Positions 16,585 to 25,331 of a DNA stretch of 64,000 nucleotides are shown here, piece by piece. The position numbers were made by a program, and so were the translations under genes. The DNA lies in contig CAZGWD010000001.1 in assembly GCA_964529415.1 (NCBI GenBank), positions 186,001 to 250,000 on the forward strand. Direction: 5' to 3'. Position 1 is the stretch's first letter. The number at the start of each line of letters is the position of its first letter. This DNA comes from CAYMPH01 sp964529415. GTDB taxonomy: Bacteria > Spirochaetota > UBA4802 > UBA5550. The notes beneath the pieces are model-generated. The model had not been told where the DNA came from and did not search any database. It worked only from the letters and a program-made list of their open reading frames with translations.

Positions 16585-17151
16585 TTATAATTTACTGAAT
16601 ATCCGGTCTACACAGACTTTCGCTGCTGTTGAATAATTGTTTCTTCCGAGAATATTTCCATGGCTTAAAACAATCTCTTCAAAAATTTCATTATTTTTAT
16701 AAGCAGTCAGTTTTACATCAGTACGATTCATTCTTCCGCATAATCCGGTTTTCCCAATACGGCAGTTTGAAATAATTATTTTGATATTTTTTTCATTGGT
16801 ATTTGTTTCAGTTAATCTTTCTTTTGATTTATTTATCAGTGATGCAAAAAATTTTTTTATATATCCGTCATTTTTATAAAATGATAATGGCATATCTGAC
16901 ATTGCCCCTGAATAAAGAACTTCCAGTTCTGTATTTCTGATCTTAATTTTTTTTATTTCATCCGGAATAATCTCACCTTCAGGCGTTTTCCCGTCCATAT
17001 TGATAATGGTTTTATTTCCCTTTGAATCGGTTTGTGTTATTGAACCGTCTTTGTTATATGATATAGATGAAGCGTAAATAATATACGCAGAAGATAGCAT
17101 TGCACACAGGATAATTAAAATAAGCTTTTTTTTCATATTTACCGTTATCAT
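16585..17151 (-). CDS. Exported protein of unknown function
   Basis: The 188-residue protein starts with a signal peptide (MKKKLILIILCAML). A short repeat-like stretch with GSITQTDSKGNKT follows, then an alpha/beta body with two cysteines (about positions 151 and 158). Translation may begin at 17151 or at the ATG at 17136 that opens MKKKL; neither has a strong ribosome binding site. It converges with dsbD and lies after purD on the same strand, separated by 45 bases, so it may be in the purD transcript. I recognise no family. Confidence 0.6.
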   Translation of the reverse strand: MITVNMKKKLILIILCAMLSSAYIIYASSISYNKDGSITQTDSKGNKTIINMDGKTPEGEIIPDEIKKIKIRNTELEVLYSGAMSDMPLSFYKNDGYIKKFFASLINKSKERLTETNTNEKNIKIIISNCRIGKTGLCGRMNRTDVKLTAYKNNEIFEEIVLSHGNILGRNNYSTAAKVCVDRIFSKL

Positions 17152-17196
17152 TGTTTTTCTTTAATTATCGATTAAATGATTGATTTAAATTAGAAA

Positions 17197-18441
17197 TTAT
17201 TCAAAAGCTCTATGCCCGATATCTCTTCTATAAAACGCTTTATCAAATTTTATTTTTTCTATCTGCGAGTAAACCTTGTCTTTTGCAATTTCGAGTGTAT
17301 TGCCAACAGCAGTTAGATTCAGCACCCTGCCTCCAGCAGTAACAATTTTTCCATTATTTTTTTCAGTTCCTGCATGGAAAACAATTACATCTCTGGAAAC
17401 ATCCTCAAGACCTCTAATTTCAATATTTTTTTTATATTCACCGGGATATCCGCCTGATGACATTACAACAGATATTGCATGCTCTTTTTTAAAGGCAATT
17501 TTCTGTTTGGAGAGTCCGCCGGAAATTGATGCATTTATCAGATCGCCAAGTTTGACATCAAGAAGCGGCAGAATTACCTGGGTTTCCGGATCGCCGAAAC
17601 GGGCATTAAATTCAAGAACCCAGAGTCTGTTTTTCGATATCATAAGACCGGCATAAAGAATTCCCTTGAATGGAATTCCTTCATTTTTCATACCGTCAAT
17701 TGCAGGCTGAAGAACATTTTTTTTAATCTGTTTAAGCATCTCATCTGTTACAATTTGCGCTGGAGCATAAGCGCCCATTCCGCCAGTATTCGGGCCTTTA
17801 TCGCCTTCGTATATCCGTTTATGGTCCTGGGCTGGTATAAACGGCAGAATATCATTTCCATCAGATATGCCAAGAATTGAAGCTTCCACGCCATCTATAA
17901 ATTCCTCTACAAAAATTTTCATATCTTCAACAACATTCTGATTTATAAATTCAACTGCTTCAGCTTTTGTTTCCGGAATAGAAACACCTTTTCCTGCTGC
18001 AAGGCCGTCAAGCTTGATTACAATCGGATATTCTTTAACTGATTCAATATATTTTAGGATTGATTCCTTACCAATAAAATCACGGTGAGAAGCTGTTGGA
18101 ATATTATATTTCTCCATTATATGTTTTGCAAAAAGTTTGCTTCCTTCAATCATTGATGCTGATGCGCTTGGTCCGAAGGCTGGAATTTTTTTTGAATCTA
18201 AAAAATCAACAATTCCTGCAGCCAGAGGAATTTCAGGTCCAACAACTACACAATCTATTTTTTTTAATAAGCAGGCTTCTTCAACAGCTTTAAAATCATC
18301 CACTTTAATATTTATTCTGAATTTATCATCTATGCCGCCATTTCCCGGTGCTACATAAACTTCATGTGCGCTTCCGTCATTCATAAGCCTCCAGGCAATT
18401 GCGTGCTCTCTTCCGCCAGAACCTATTACAAGATATTTCAT
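17197..18441 (-). CDS. purD: Phosphoribosylamine-glycine ligase (GAR synthetase)
   Basis: An ATP-grasp enzyme joining phosphoribosylamine to glycine in purine synthesis. The 414 residues show KYLVIGSGGREHAIAW, YVAPGNGG, VVGPEIPLAAG, KLDGLAAGKGV, FVEEFIDGVEASIL, DHKRIYEGDKGPNTGGMGAYAP (split here by domain) and EFNARFGDPETQ with metal-binding residues. The length is typical. GGAGG lies just before the ATG. No other pur genes are in the window. Confidence 0.95.
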   Translation of the reverse strand: MKYLVIGSGGREHAIAWRLMNDGSAHEVYVAPGNGGIDDKFRINIKVDDFKAVEEACLLKKIDCVVVGPEIPLAAGIVDFLDSKKIPAFGPSASASMIEGSKLFAKHIMEKYNIPTASHRDFIGKESILKYIESVKEYPIVIKLDGLAAGKGVSIPETKAEAVEFINQNVVEDMKIFVEEFIDGVEASILGISDGNDILPFIPAQDHKRIYEGDKGPNTGGMGAYAPAQIVTDEMLKQIKKNVLQPAIDGMKNEGIPFKGILYAGLMISKNRLWVLEFNARFGDPETQVILPLLDVKLGDLINASISGGLSKQKIAFKKEHAISVVMSSGGYPGEYKKNIEIRGLEDVSRDVIVFHAGTEKNNGKIVTAGGRVLNLTAVGNTLEIAKDKVYSQIEKIKFDKAFYRRDIGHRAFE

Positions 18442-18577
18442 TTGGCCTCCAGAATTTTTTTAAGTATTATAGCTGGTATATTTGATTAAAAGGAAAAGAA
18501 TAAGGCAATGATAAATTTTTTGCATGAGTATCAATTGGTCAATAATTTTATTATCAATAAAAAGAGATAATAATTCA

Positions 18578-18606
18578 TTGATTAGTATTGATATATATGT
18601 TATATT
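18578..18606 (+). promoter_or_regulatory. Promoter for the 179-residue lipoprotein gene
   Basis: TTGATT (18578-18583), a 17-base spacer and TATATT (18601-18606) lie about 50 bases before the ATG at 18655. AAAGGAG precedes that ATG. Confidence 0.45.
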
Positions 18607-18613
18607 TAATAAT

Positions 18614-18639
18614 TACAATAATGTTTTATTATTATTGTA
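18614..18639 (+). repeat. Inverted repeat in the leader of the lipoprotein gene
   Basis: TACAATAAT (18614-18622) is repeated inverted as ATTATTGTA (18631-18639) around an 8-base loop. It overlaps the expected transcription start and could be an operator or a leader hairpin. No T run follows, so it is not a terminator. Confidence 0.45.
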
Positions 18640-18654
18640 TTAAAGGAGAATATC

Positions 18655-19194
18655 ATGAAAAAAATATCAATTATTATAATTTTAGTTTTGTTAGGATTCG
18701 TAGCCTGTTCTGTTCCTGCCATTATTGAAAATAAAGGTAAAAATTATGAAATAATTAAATGGGAAGGCGGGAATTTTTATTATATAACATATCATTGGAA
18801 AGGTGGAAAATTTGATGATGCTGTTGATTTAATCAAAAAATGGATAGATTTGTCTAAAAATCGTAACATCGGGGAATATTCAATAGGAAGATTTCCGACA
18901 AATAATGAATGGCAGCTTGGAATTATTTCTGCTAAAGGGCTGGAAATATCTGAATTTGAAGGTTTAAAAATAGAAAAAATCACTGTTTCAACCGGTGATT
19001 ATGCTTCATTGAAAGCAAAAGGATATCCTGAAAATATTTTTTATCACTGGGAAAGTTTTAAAAAATTACTGATAAAAGATAGATATGAAGTAATGAGTCC
19101 GGTTTTTGAAATATATAAAACAGCTTTTGATATGAAAATTCCAGTTAAAGAAAGAATCGGTGAATTAAGATATCAGATAAAACCAGTTAAATAA
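18655..19194 (+). CDS. Lipoprotein with possible GyrI-like fold
   Basis: The 179-residue product has a lipoprotein signal with lipobox GFVAC (Cys19). The body (25-175) has two halves with similar beta-alpha-beta rhythm and ends in a W-ESFKKLLIKDRYEV then PVFEIYKT segment, which reminds me of GyrI-like effector-binding domains. That is inference only. The gene has its own promoter, and the following outer membrane protein gene has a separate one, so this is probably monocistronic. Confidence 0.65.
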   Translation: MKKISIIIILVLLGFVACSVPAIIENKGKNYEIIKWEGGNFYYITYHWKGGKFDDAVDLIKKWIDLSKNRNIGEYSIGRFPTNNEWQLGIISAKGLEISEFEGLKIEKITVSTGDYASLKAKGYPENIFYHWESFKKLLIKDRYEVMSPVFEIYKTAFDMKIPVKERIGELRYQIKPVK

Positions 19195-19223
19195 TTGACA
19201 TTAATCCAGTTCATGTTTAATAT
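19195..19223 (+). promoter_or_regulatory. Consensus promoter that would give a leaderless mRNA
   Basis: A perfect TTGACA (19195-19200), 17-base spacer and TAATAT (19218-19223) put transcription start at 19230-19231, which is the ATG itself. The bases before the ATG contain no Shine-Dalgarno sequence. Confidence 0.6.
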
Positions 19224-19229
19224 AATTAT

Positions 19230-20015
19230 ATGAGTGCATATAAAAAAATAATTACCGGATTATCTGCAATAGTATTTTTATTAACAATTTCCGCAAGTGC
19301 AGTAGCTCAATCAAAATTTACTGATCTGGACAAAGATCCTATAGGCGCTCATAAAGGCCAGATGCTGCTCGGTGCATTTTTTTCAATGGGCGGCATCATC
19401 GGGGATACAATAACTGCTGAGAACCAGTTTATTGACAATTCGGTCTATACTTTCAGCTCATCCGGAATTTCAAAACTGGTTTGGCTCTCGGATATTGCTT
19501 TTTCAGCAGGTGTTATTTTTGAATATATGCCGATTGATCATCTTGGAATAAAAGCAAAATTAAAAGGCACACTAAATATTCAACGGACACTATTCGGTCC
19601 TAATTATCAAAACTGGAGCCAGATTGCATACAGGGATATTTCAATTTATGCCGGGTTATCTGCTCATGTAACAAATAGAAAATCCTGGGATATAACTTTT
19701 ACACCATATTTCGGGTATTCATTTGGAGGATTAACGCCTGCAACTGTTGCTTATGCATTAAATAAAACTTCATATTCAACTGAAGTTTATGCAGGCGGTT
19801 ATTCAATGGGAGGGGAAGCTAATTTTACAGCATATTTTGCAGGAGGACTTTTTGTCACTGTTGGATTTGACTGGACAATGAATGTTATCTCTCTTGCTGC
19901 ACCTTTAAGTTTTACCAATTCACAAACCGGTGCTGCATTTGCACCTGAAAAAAAAGATTTTATAAATCACTCCTTAAGTTTCATTCTTTCTGCAGGCTAT
20001 GCTTTTTCAAATTAA
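19230..20015 (+). CDS. Outer membrane beta-barrel-like protein
   Basis: The 261-residue protein has a signal peptide (about 1-26, cleaved near SAVAQ) and then alternating amphipathic strands rich in Gly, Tyr and Phe, ending in a strand close to the C-terminus (SLSFILSAGYAFSN). This is typical of a small 8- to 10-strand barrel. I cannot assign a family. The start is fixed by the signal peptide, because the next Met is residue 44. Confidence 0.7.
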   Translation: MSAYKKIITGLSAIVFLLTISASAVAQSKFTDLDKDPIGAHKGQMLLGAFFSMGGIIGDTITAENQFIDNSVYTFSSSGISKLVWLSDIAFSAGVIFEYMPIDHLGIKAKLKGTLNIQRTLFGPNYQNWSQIAYRDISIYAGLSAHVTNRKSWDITFTPYFGYSFGGLTPATVAYALNKTSYSTEVYAGGYSMGGEANFTAYFAGGLFVTVGFDWTMNVISLAAPLSFTNSQTGAAFAPEKKDFINHSLSFILSAGYAFSN

Positions 20016-20040
20016 ATGAACTCGCTGTCAAATTTTATGG

Positions 20041-20068
20041 TTGACAAAAGAATCATTATTATTACTTT
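20041..20068 (+). promoter_or_regulatory. Possible promoter for the XPB-like helicase gene
   Basis: TTGACA (20041-20046), a 16-base spacer and TACTTT (20063-20068) lie 33 bases before ATG 20101. The -10 box is a moderate match. Confidence 0.35.
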
Positions 20069-20100
20069 TTGCCAACAAATCCAACCGGCGGGCTTAATTA

Positions 20101-21786
20101 ATGACAAAACCTTTAATTGTTCAGAGTGATAATACACTTTTACTTGAAGTGGATAATCCTGAATTTGAAACAGCAAGAGATTCAATAGCACCATTTGCAG
20201 AGCTTGAAAAAAGCCCTGAACATATTCATTCCTATAGAATAAGTCCATTATCATTATGGAATGCTGCATCTTCAGGTCTGAAATTTCAGCAGATTATCGA
20301 CGTATTGCTGAAATTTTCACGATATGAGATTCCTGAAATAGTAAGGACAACAATCAAGGAACAGATGCAGAGATACGGGCTATTAAAGCTTGTAATGGTC
20401 AATGGTGAAATAATTCTTACATCAAAAGATTCGATTCTTCTGAATGAAATTGTAAATGATAAAAAAGTTAATATTTATATTGATACAAGAATCGATGACA
20501 ACAATATCAAAATAAAGGCAAATTATAGAGGCCATATAAAACAGGCTCTGATTAAAATCGGATTTCCTGTTGAGGATCTTGCAGGCTACGAAAAAGGCGA
20601 TCCATGTGAAATAAACCTCCGGGAAAAATTAGCGCATGAAGAAAATTTTGTAATTAGAGATTACCAGCAGAGTTCCATGAATGCATTTTACAGAGGCGGA
20701 GGCCCTGATGGCGGCAGCGGAATTGTTGTACTTCCCTGCGGTGCAGGCAAGACAATCATTGGTATAGGCATAATGGCTATGCTGAAAACTGAAACTCTTA
20801 TTTTAGTTACAAATACAGTAGCTCTCAGGCAATGGAAAGAAGAGATTAAAAATAAAACGGATATTGATCCTGATTTGCTTGGAGAATTTTCAGGTGAGAT
20901 AAAAGAAATAAAATCTATAACAATTGCAACATATAATATCCTCACTTATAGAAAAGACAAGAATGGCCCTTTTCTGCATTTTGATATTTTCGGTAAAAAA
21001 AACTGGGGACTGATTATTTACGATGAAGTGCATCTTCTTCCTGCTCCGGTATTCAGAATGACTTCTGAAATTCAGTCAAAAAGACGGCTTGGCCTCACAG
21101 CAACACTTATCAGGGAAGATGGAATGGAGTCAGATGTATTCAGTTTAATCGGTCCGAAGAAATATGATATGCCCTGGAAAGTGCTGGAAAAATCACAGTG
21201 GATTGCGCAGGCGCTCTGTACAGAAGTCCGTGTTGATCTTCCTGATGAATTGCGAATGCATTATTCAATATCAAAAGACCGTGATAAATTTAGAATAGCA
21301 TCTGAAAACGAAAGAAAAATGGATGCAGTAAAAAAAATTATTACAAATCACGAAGGTGCAAATATACTTATAATTGGCCAGTATATAACTCAGCTGAAGG
21401 AATACGCTAAAAGGTTTAATTATCCTCTGATTACTGGAGCGACTCCTGTTGCAGAGAGGGAAACACTCTATCAGAAATTCCGTTTAAGTGAAATAAAAAC
21501 ATTGATTGTATCAAAGGTTGCAAATTTTTCAATAGATCTTCCGGATGCGAACGTTGCTATTCAGATTTCAGGCACATTTGGTTCAAGACAGGAGGAAGCA
21601 CAAAGACTCGGCAGGATACTCCGGCCGAAAAAAGAAGACAATAGAGCATACTTTTACACTGTAGTTACTTCAAATTCTGTGGAAGAAAAGTTTTCCCATA
21701 ACAGGCAGCTATTTCTAACAGAGCAGGGATATTCCTATATTATTTTAAATGAGGAAATGTTTGAAAAGAAGTTTAATCTTATATAA
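20101..21786 (+). CDS. XPB/Ssl2-type superfamily 2 DNA helicase
   Basis: The 561-residue protein has an N-terminal region (1-180) outside the motor, then Walker A LPCGAGKTII (211-220), motif II as DEVH (308-311), motif III TAT (334-336 region), and directly after it LIRED (R338-E339-D340), the RED motif known from XPB helicases. The second RecA domain holds SGTFGSRQEEAQRLGRILRP. XPB-like proteins open DNA in repair and, in eukaryotes and archaea, in transcription; bacterial ones are scattered and presumed to act in repair. The gene overlaps the next one, so the two are cotranscribed. Confidence 0.88.
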   Translation: MTKPLIVQSDNTLLLEVDNPEFETARDSIAPFAELEKSPEHIHSYRISPLSLWNAASSGLKFQQIIDVLLKFSRYEIPEIVRTTIKEQMQRYGLLKLVMVNGEIILTSKDSILLNEIVNDKKVNIYIDTRIDDNNIKIKANYRGHIKQALIKIGFPVEDLAGYEKGDPCEINLREKLAHEENFVIRDYQQSSMNAFYRGGGPDGGSGIVVLPCGAGKTIIGIGIMAMLKTETLILVTNTVALRQWKEEIKNKTDIDPDLLGEFSGEIKEIKSITIATYNILTYRKDKNGPFLHFDIFGKKNWGLIIYDEVHLLPAPVFRMTSEIQSKRRLGLTATLIREDGMESDVFSLIGPKKYDMPWKVLEKSQWIAQALCTEVRVDLPDELRMHYSISKDRDKFRIASENERKMDAVKKIITNHEGANILIIGQYITQLKEYAKRFNYPLITGATPVAERETLYQKFRLSEIKTLIVSKVANFSIDLPDANVAIQISGTFGSRQEEAQRLGRILRPKKEDNRAYFYTVVTSNSVEEKFSHNRQLFLTEQGYSYIILNEEMFEKKFNLI

Positions 21787-23701
21787 AAATCTGATTTTTA
21801 CTGTTGTTTTATTATTTTCCGGATGTTCATCAAATTTATATTCATCTGATCCGAAAGTTTTTGCAATTACCGATAGTTCTGTATACATCTCTTCAAATGG
21901 CGGATCATACTATAGTTCATTTGTGAAAGGCCTTCCGGAAAGCGTTAATCCTCTGAAGCTGTATATAAATTCCGGAGATTATTATCTTACAACTTTCAGA
22001 TCCGGAATATTCAAACTCGACAAAAAAAATGATACCTGGCAGAATATTTCATCTCCGGATTTTAAAAGAAGAACACAGTCCGGCATTGATGCAGGCTACA
22101 GAAAAATTTCCGCACTTGCTTTTGATAAAAATAATCCGCTGAATATTGTTCTGGCAACCAAGCATAGTATTTATGCAAGTAAAGATGGCGGAAACACCTG
22201 GAATAAAATAAATAATGCAGCATTCGGCACAAAGAATTATGTAACAGCTCTTGCTGTAAGCGGTGATGAAATAATAGCTGGGACATCGACTAACGGAGTT
22301 TTCAGACTTATCAACGGTACTGCAATAAGATTTAATATCGGGCTTCCCCAGGAGCCATATTCGGATGATATTTTTTTTACAGAACAGATTCAGTCTTTAG
22401 AATATTCAGCAGATAAAAAAATTTTATACGCTGGAACAGCTTTTGGCAAGGGAATTTACTTTTATTCAAATGGTTCGTGGAAACAGATTAGTTTACCTCA
22501 ACAGAAAGATTCAATGTACCATGTGAATAATATTTCTTCAATAAAAAATCGGTTACTGATCAGCGCCGGACCATCTGCATATCTCATTGAAGGGAATAAT
22601 ATTATTACTGAATTTAATCCTGAAAAATATCTAAAAAATTTAAAGTATGAATTTAAATCAGTTATAGTTTCTGAAACAGAAAGCCTGCCGGTTTTATATT
22701 TTAATTATCATAATGTCCCCAAAAAAAATAAAGAGAAATGGTCCGATATTAAGGCATTATACGCGAGCGTTCCAGCTGTAAAAAGAAACTTAAACGCAAT
22801 TATTGATTCTATTAAGACAGCTAATTTAAACGCAATTGTAATAGATATGAAAGATGATTTCGGGAATATATATTTTCCGGTAAAAAACAGCATCGCAAAA
22901 GAAATAGGTGCTGTTAGAAAACCACTTGATGTTGAAGAAGTAATTAAAAAATTAAAATCCAATGGAATTTATACAATTGCCCGAATTGTTACTTTTAAAG
23001 ATGAAAAAATTTATTCAGCTTATAACACAAGGTATGCGATAAAAAACATAACAACTGGAACAGCCTGGAAAGGAACACCTGGCGAATACTGGGTTGATCC
23101 GCATTCAGATTTTGTTCAGCAATACAATATAGACCTCGCGAAGGAACTCGAGGAGCTTGGATTTGATGAAATCCAATATGATTATATAAGATTTCCTTCT
23201 GATGGCCCAACTTTTCTTTGTCAGTTTTCTTATAAAAAAGATCCGGAAATGTATAAATCAGAAATTCTTTCAGATTTTCTGATAAAAGCCAGGAAGTCTT
23301 TAAAAATCCCGGTATCAGTAGATTTATATGGTTTTAATTCTTGGTATCATTTCGGAAATCTTATTGGCCAGGATATTGAGGAATTTTCTCATATTGTAAA
23401 TGCAATTTCTCCAATGGTATATCCGTCACATTTTGGAAATAAATTTTTAAGAGCTGTAGGCAGAGAAGCGCATCCATACAGGATTGTTCTTGATGGAGGT
23501 AAACGGGCTGTAATTCTTGTTAATAACAGAGTTGATCTAAGGCCGTATCTTCAGGCATTTAAGATGATGTCACCAACCTGGGGCCCTGATTACATAAATG
23601 CGCAGGTTAAGGGAGCATTGGAATCAGGGCAAAGCGGATATATTTTCTGGAACGCGAAAACTGAATATCAGACTGTTGAAAAAGCTTTATCAGGAAAATA
23701 G
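21761..23701 (+). CDS. Lipoprotein with Asp-box repeats and a putative glycoside hydrolase (DUF4015) domain
   Basis: About 646 residues: a lipobox LFSGC near residue 22, an N-terminal beta-propeller-like half with an Asp-box (ASKDGGNTW) typical of BNR/sialidase or photosystem-assembly-like propellers, and a C-terminal half (about 330-640) matching the putative glycosyl hydrolase DUF4015: LNAIVIDMKDDFG, YWVDPHS, LGFDEIQYDYIRFPSDG and ISPMVYPSHF. Acidic residues in the last motifs are candidate catalytic ones. I prefer TTG 21761, 5 bases after GAGGA, over ATG 21749, which lacks a ribosome binding site. Its start lies inside the helicase gene. It probably acts at the cell surface on a glycan; the substrate is unknown. 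Confidence 0.8.
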   Translation: MKRSLILYKNLIFTVVLLFSGCSSNLYSSDPKVFAITDSSVYISSNGGSYYSSFVKGLPESVNPLKLYINSGDYYLTTFRSGIFKLDKKNDTWQNISSPDFKRRTQSGIDAGYRKISALAFDKNNPLNIVLATKHSIYASKDGGNTWNKINNAAFGTKNYVTALAVSGDEIIAGTSTNGVFRLINGTAIRFNIGLPQEPYSDDIFFTEQIQSLEYSADKKILYAGTAFGKGIYFYSNGSWKQISLPQQKDSMYHVNNISSIKNRLLISAGPSAYLIEGNNIITEFNPEKYLKNLKYEFKSVIVSETESLPVLYFNYHNVPKKNKEKWSDIKALYASVPAVKRNLNAIIDSIKTANLNAIVIDMKDDFGNIYFPVKNSIAKEIGAVRKPLDVEEVIKKLKSNGIYTIARIVTFKDEKIYSAYNTRYAIKNITTGTAWKGTPGEYWVDPHSDFVQQYNIDLAKELEELGFDEIQYDYIRFPSDGPTFLCQFSYKKDPEMYKSEILSDFLIKARKSLKIPVSVDLYGFNSWYHFGNLIGQDIEEFSHIVNAISPMVYPSHFGNKFLRAVGREAHPYRIVLDGGKRAVILVNNRVDLRPYLQAFKMMSPTWGPDYINAQVKGALESGQSGYIFWNAKTEYQTVEKALSGK

Positions 23702-23704
23702 AAA

Positions 23705-24367
23705 TTATCTTCTCCAGCCTTTTAATTCATAAAGCTGCCTGAAAACCAGTTTTCCGTCTTTATCAAATATCAGAAGAGTGAAATTATTAAAATAAGTATA
23801 GTTATTTCTGTATTTACTAAGATGCTTAGTTGTTACCAATAGTTTATCTTTGAGAAGATAAGGTTTTCCTGTGTCCGGATTTACTCCGTCTTTAGGTTCT
23901 TTTGGATACTTAATGTATGAAACTTTCCCTTTTGTAAGGTTTTCAGTTCCCTTGCTTTTTTCAGTATATTCAAATGATTTAAGATTATCCGGAAACGGGC
24001 AGAAATTTGATAATCTGTCTTTTTCTTCTACCGGAGATTCGTGGCTCGATCTTGTTTTTTCAATCTTTTCACACGTTGCTATTGTCCAGATATATAACTC
24101 CTGAGGATCGTCTAAATTATTTTTAATTACAAATTCGAATTCAATAATCTCGCCTCTTCCTGCAAGATCTATTCTTTTATTAAAAGCTATATAACCAATT
24201 TTAAAATTATTACTGTATTTTGATTGTACTGGAATAGTTGTGTTTGCTTCAGCTGATTGTGAATCAAGATTTTTTGTATCAGCCGGCTTCTCGATTTTTT
24301 CCTGTTGTGAAAAAGCAGCAGTTGCTAAAAAAATCAGGAGAAGTGTTTTAGTAAGTTTGATTTGCAT
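23705..24367 (-). CDS. Exported protein of unknown function
   Basis: The 220-residue protein has a signal peptide (MQIKLTKTLLLIFLATAAFS), a Lys/Glu/Thr-rich linker, and a beta-rich body (about 60-220) with GRGEIIEFEFVIKNNL, which resembles an Ig-like periplasmic fold. AGAGG lies 6 bases before ATG 24367; a longer frame to 24412 exists but has no ribosome binding site and would bury the signal peptide. It converges with the glycosidase-like gene with a 3-base gap. Confidence 0.6.
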   Translation of the reverse strand: MQIKLTKTLLLIFLATAAFSQQEKIEKPADTKNLDSQSAEANTTIPVQSKYSNNFKIGYIAFNKRIDLAGRGEIIEFEFVIKNNLDDPQELYIWTIATCEKIEKTRSSHESPVEEKDRLSNFCPFPDNLKSFEYTEKSKGTENLTKGKVSYIKYPKEPKDGVNPDTGKPYLLKDKLLVTTKHLSKYRNNYTYFNNFTLLIFDKDGKLVFRQLYELKGWRR

Positions 24368-24583
24368 AATAACCTCTGAAAATTTTTCGAATATGTTTTG
24401 ATATAAGCTCATTAAAATATAGCTTATTGATATTTTCGGTATATCAGTTAAAAAGAATTAAATCTAAAATATGCATAGAAATGAAATAAATATAATAAGC
24501 TTATTTAAAAACATAATGATTGACAGGAATATGGATGCAGTAACCGCTATTATTGAATAGTTACCAGAGCTATTAAAAATAAT

Positions 24584-25195
24584 ATGATAGATATAAAAAA
24601 TAAAAAATTAATAATATTCGACTGTGATGGAGTGCTTTTTGAATCAGCAGCAGCAAATAGAGCATATTTCAATAAATGTCTTGATTTGGCCGGTATTGAA
24701 AGAGTTCCGGAAAAGATGATTCATGAGGTTGAATATATGTCTGTAAAACAGCTTATAGATATGTTTATTAAAGATAAAGACCAGGCAGAAAAGATATCAG
24801 CTTTAACATTGACTGTTCCATATGAACCATTTATTTCAGAAATTCAACCCAATTTCAATTTTGATGAAATACTGTTGCAGCTGAAAGAAAAGTTTTTTCT
24901 GGCTGTTGCTACAAATCGAGGCCGCTCAATAGACACACTTTTTCAATATTTTGATTTATACAGATATTTTCATTTCAAAGTTTCAACTCTGAACGCCAGG
25001 TCAAAACCTGATCCTGAAATGATTAATAAATGCCTTGATTATTTTTATCTTAAAAAAGACGAAGCTTTTTTTATTGGAGATTCTGAATCAGATTATAATT
25101 GCGCTAAAAATGCCGGTATTGATTTTTTCTGGTTTGGAAATGATAAACCGACACCAGCAATTAAGACTGGAAAAGAACTTCTTAATTTTTTATAG
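24584..25195 (+). CDS. HAD-superfamily phosphatase (phosphoglycolate phosphatase-like)
   Basis: The 203-residue protein has the four HAD motifs: FDCDGVLFES (nucleophile Asp), VATNRGRS (Thr in motif II), SKPDPEM (Lys in motif III) and FIGDSESDY (acidic motif IV). A helical cap (about 20-90) makes it a type C1 enzyme of the Gph/PgmB group. The substrate cannot be told from sequence. No good ribosome binding site or promoter is obvious upstream. Confidence 0.85.
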   Translation: MIDIKNKKLIIFDCDGVLFESAAANRAYFNKCLDLAGIERVPEKMIHEVEYMSVKQLIDMFIKDKDQAEKISALTLTVPYEPFISEIQPNFNFDEILLQLKEKFFLAVATNRGRSIDTLFQYFDLYRYFHFKVSTLNARSKPDPEMINKCLDYFYLKKDEAFFIGDSESDYNCAKNAGIDFFWFGNDKPTPAIKTGKELLNFL

Positions 25196-25209
25196 TAAAA
25201 ATTTTTTTC

Positions 25210-25239
25210 TTGAATTTATTCAGCAAATAGATATATAAT
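25210..25239 (+). promoter_or_regulatory. Promoter for the SpoIIE-type phosphatase gene
   Basis: TTGAAT (25210-25215), an 18-base spacer and a perfect TATAAT (25234-25239) predict a start near 25246. That leaves a leader of about 86 bases containing the octamer repeats. Confidence 0.5.
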
Positions 25240-25268
25240 TTTTCTATAATTTAATAGAATCTACTCAT

Positions 25269-25300
25269 ATAATAACATAATAACATAATAACATAATAAC
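25269..25300 (+). repeat. Four tandem copies of ATAATAAC
   Basis: Four exact octamer copies (25269-25276, 25277-25284, 25285-25292, 25293-25300) lie in the untranslated leader of the SpoIIE-type gene, 31 bases before its GTG start. Such repeats vary in number by slippage and could tune expression. Confidence 0.9.
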
Positions 25301-25331
25301 AATATTATAAATTAGGATGCGGTGATATCAA

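Noticed and set aside
24520..24554. TTGACA as a promoter for the HAD gene
   Set aside because: The only TATTAT-like box is about 22 bases away, too far for a sigma70 promoter.
24472..24561. A 29-codon ATG frame before the HAD gene
   Set aside because: No ribosome binding site, no recognisable sequence, and such frames are common by chance in AT-rich DNA.
25269..25300. CRISPR-like array
   Set aside because: The units are 8 bases with no spacers; this is a simple tandem repeat.
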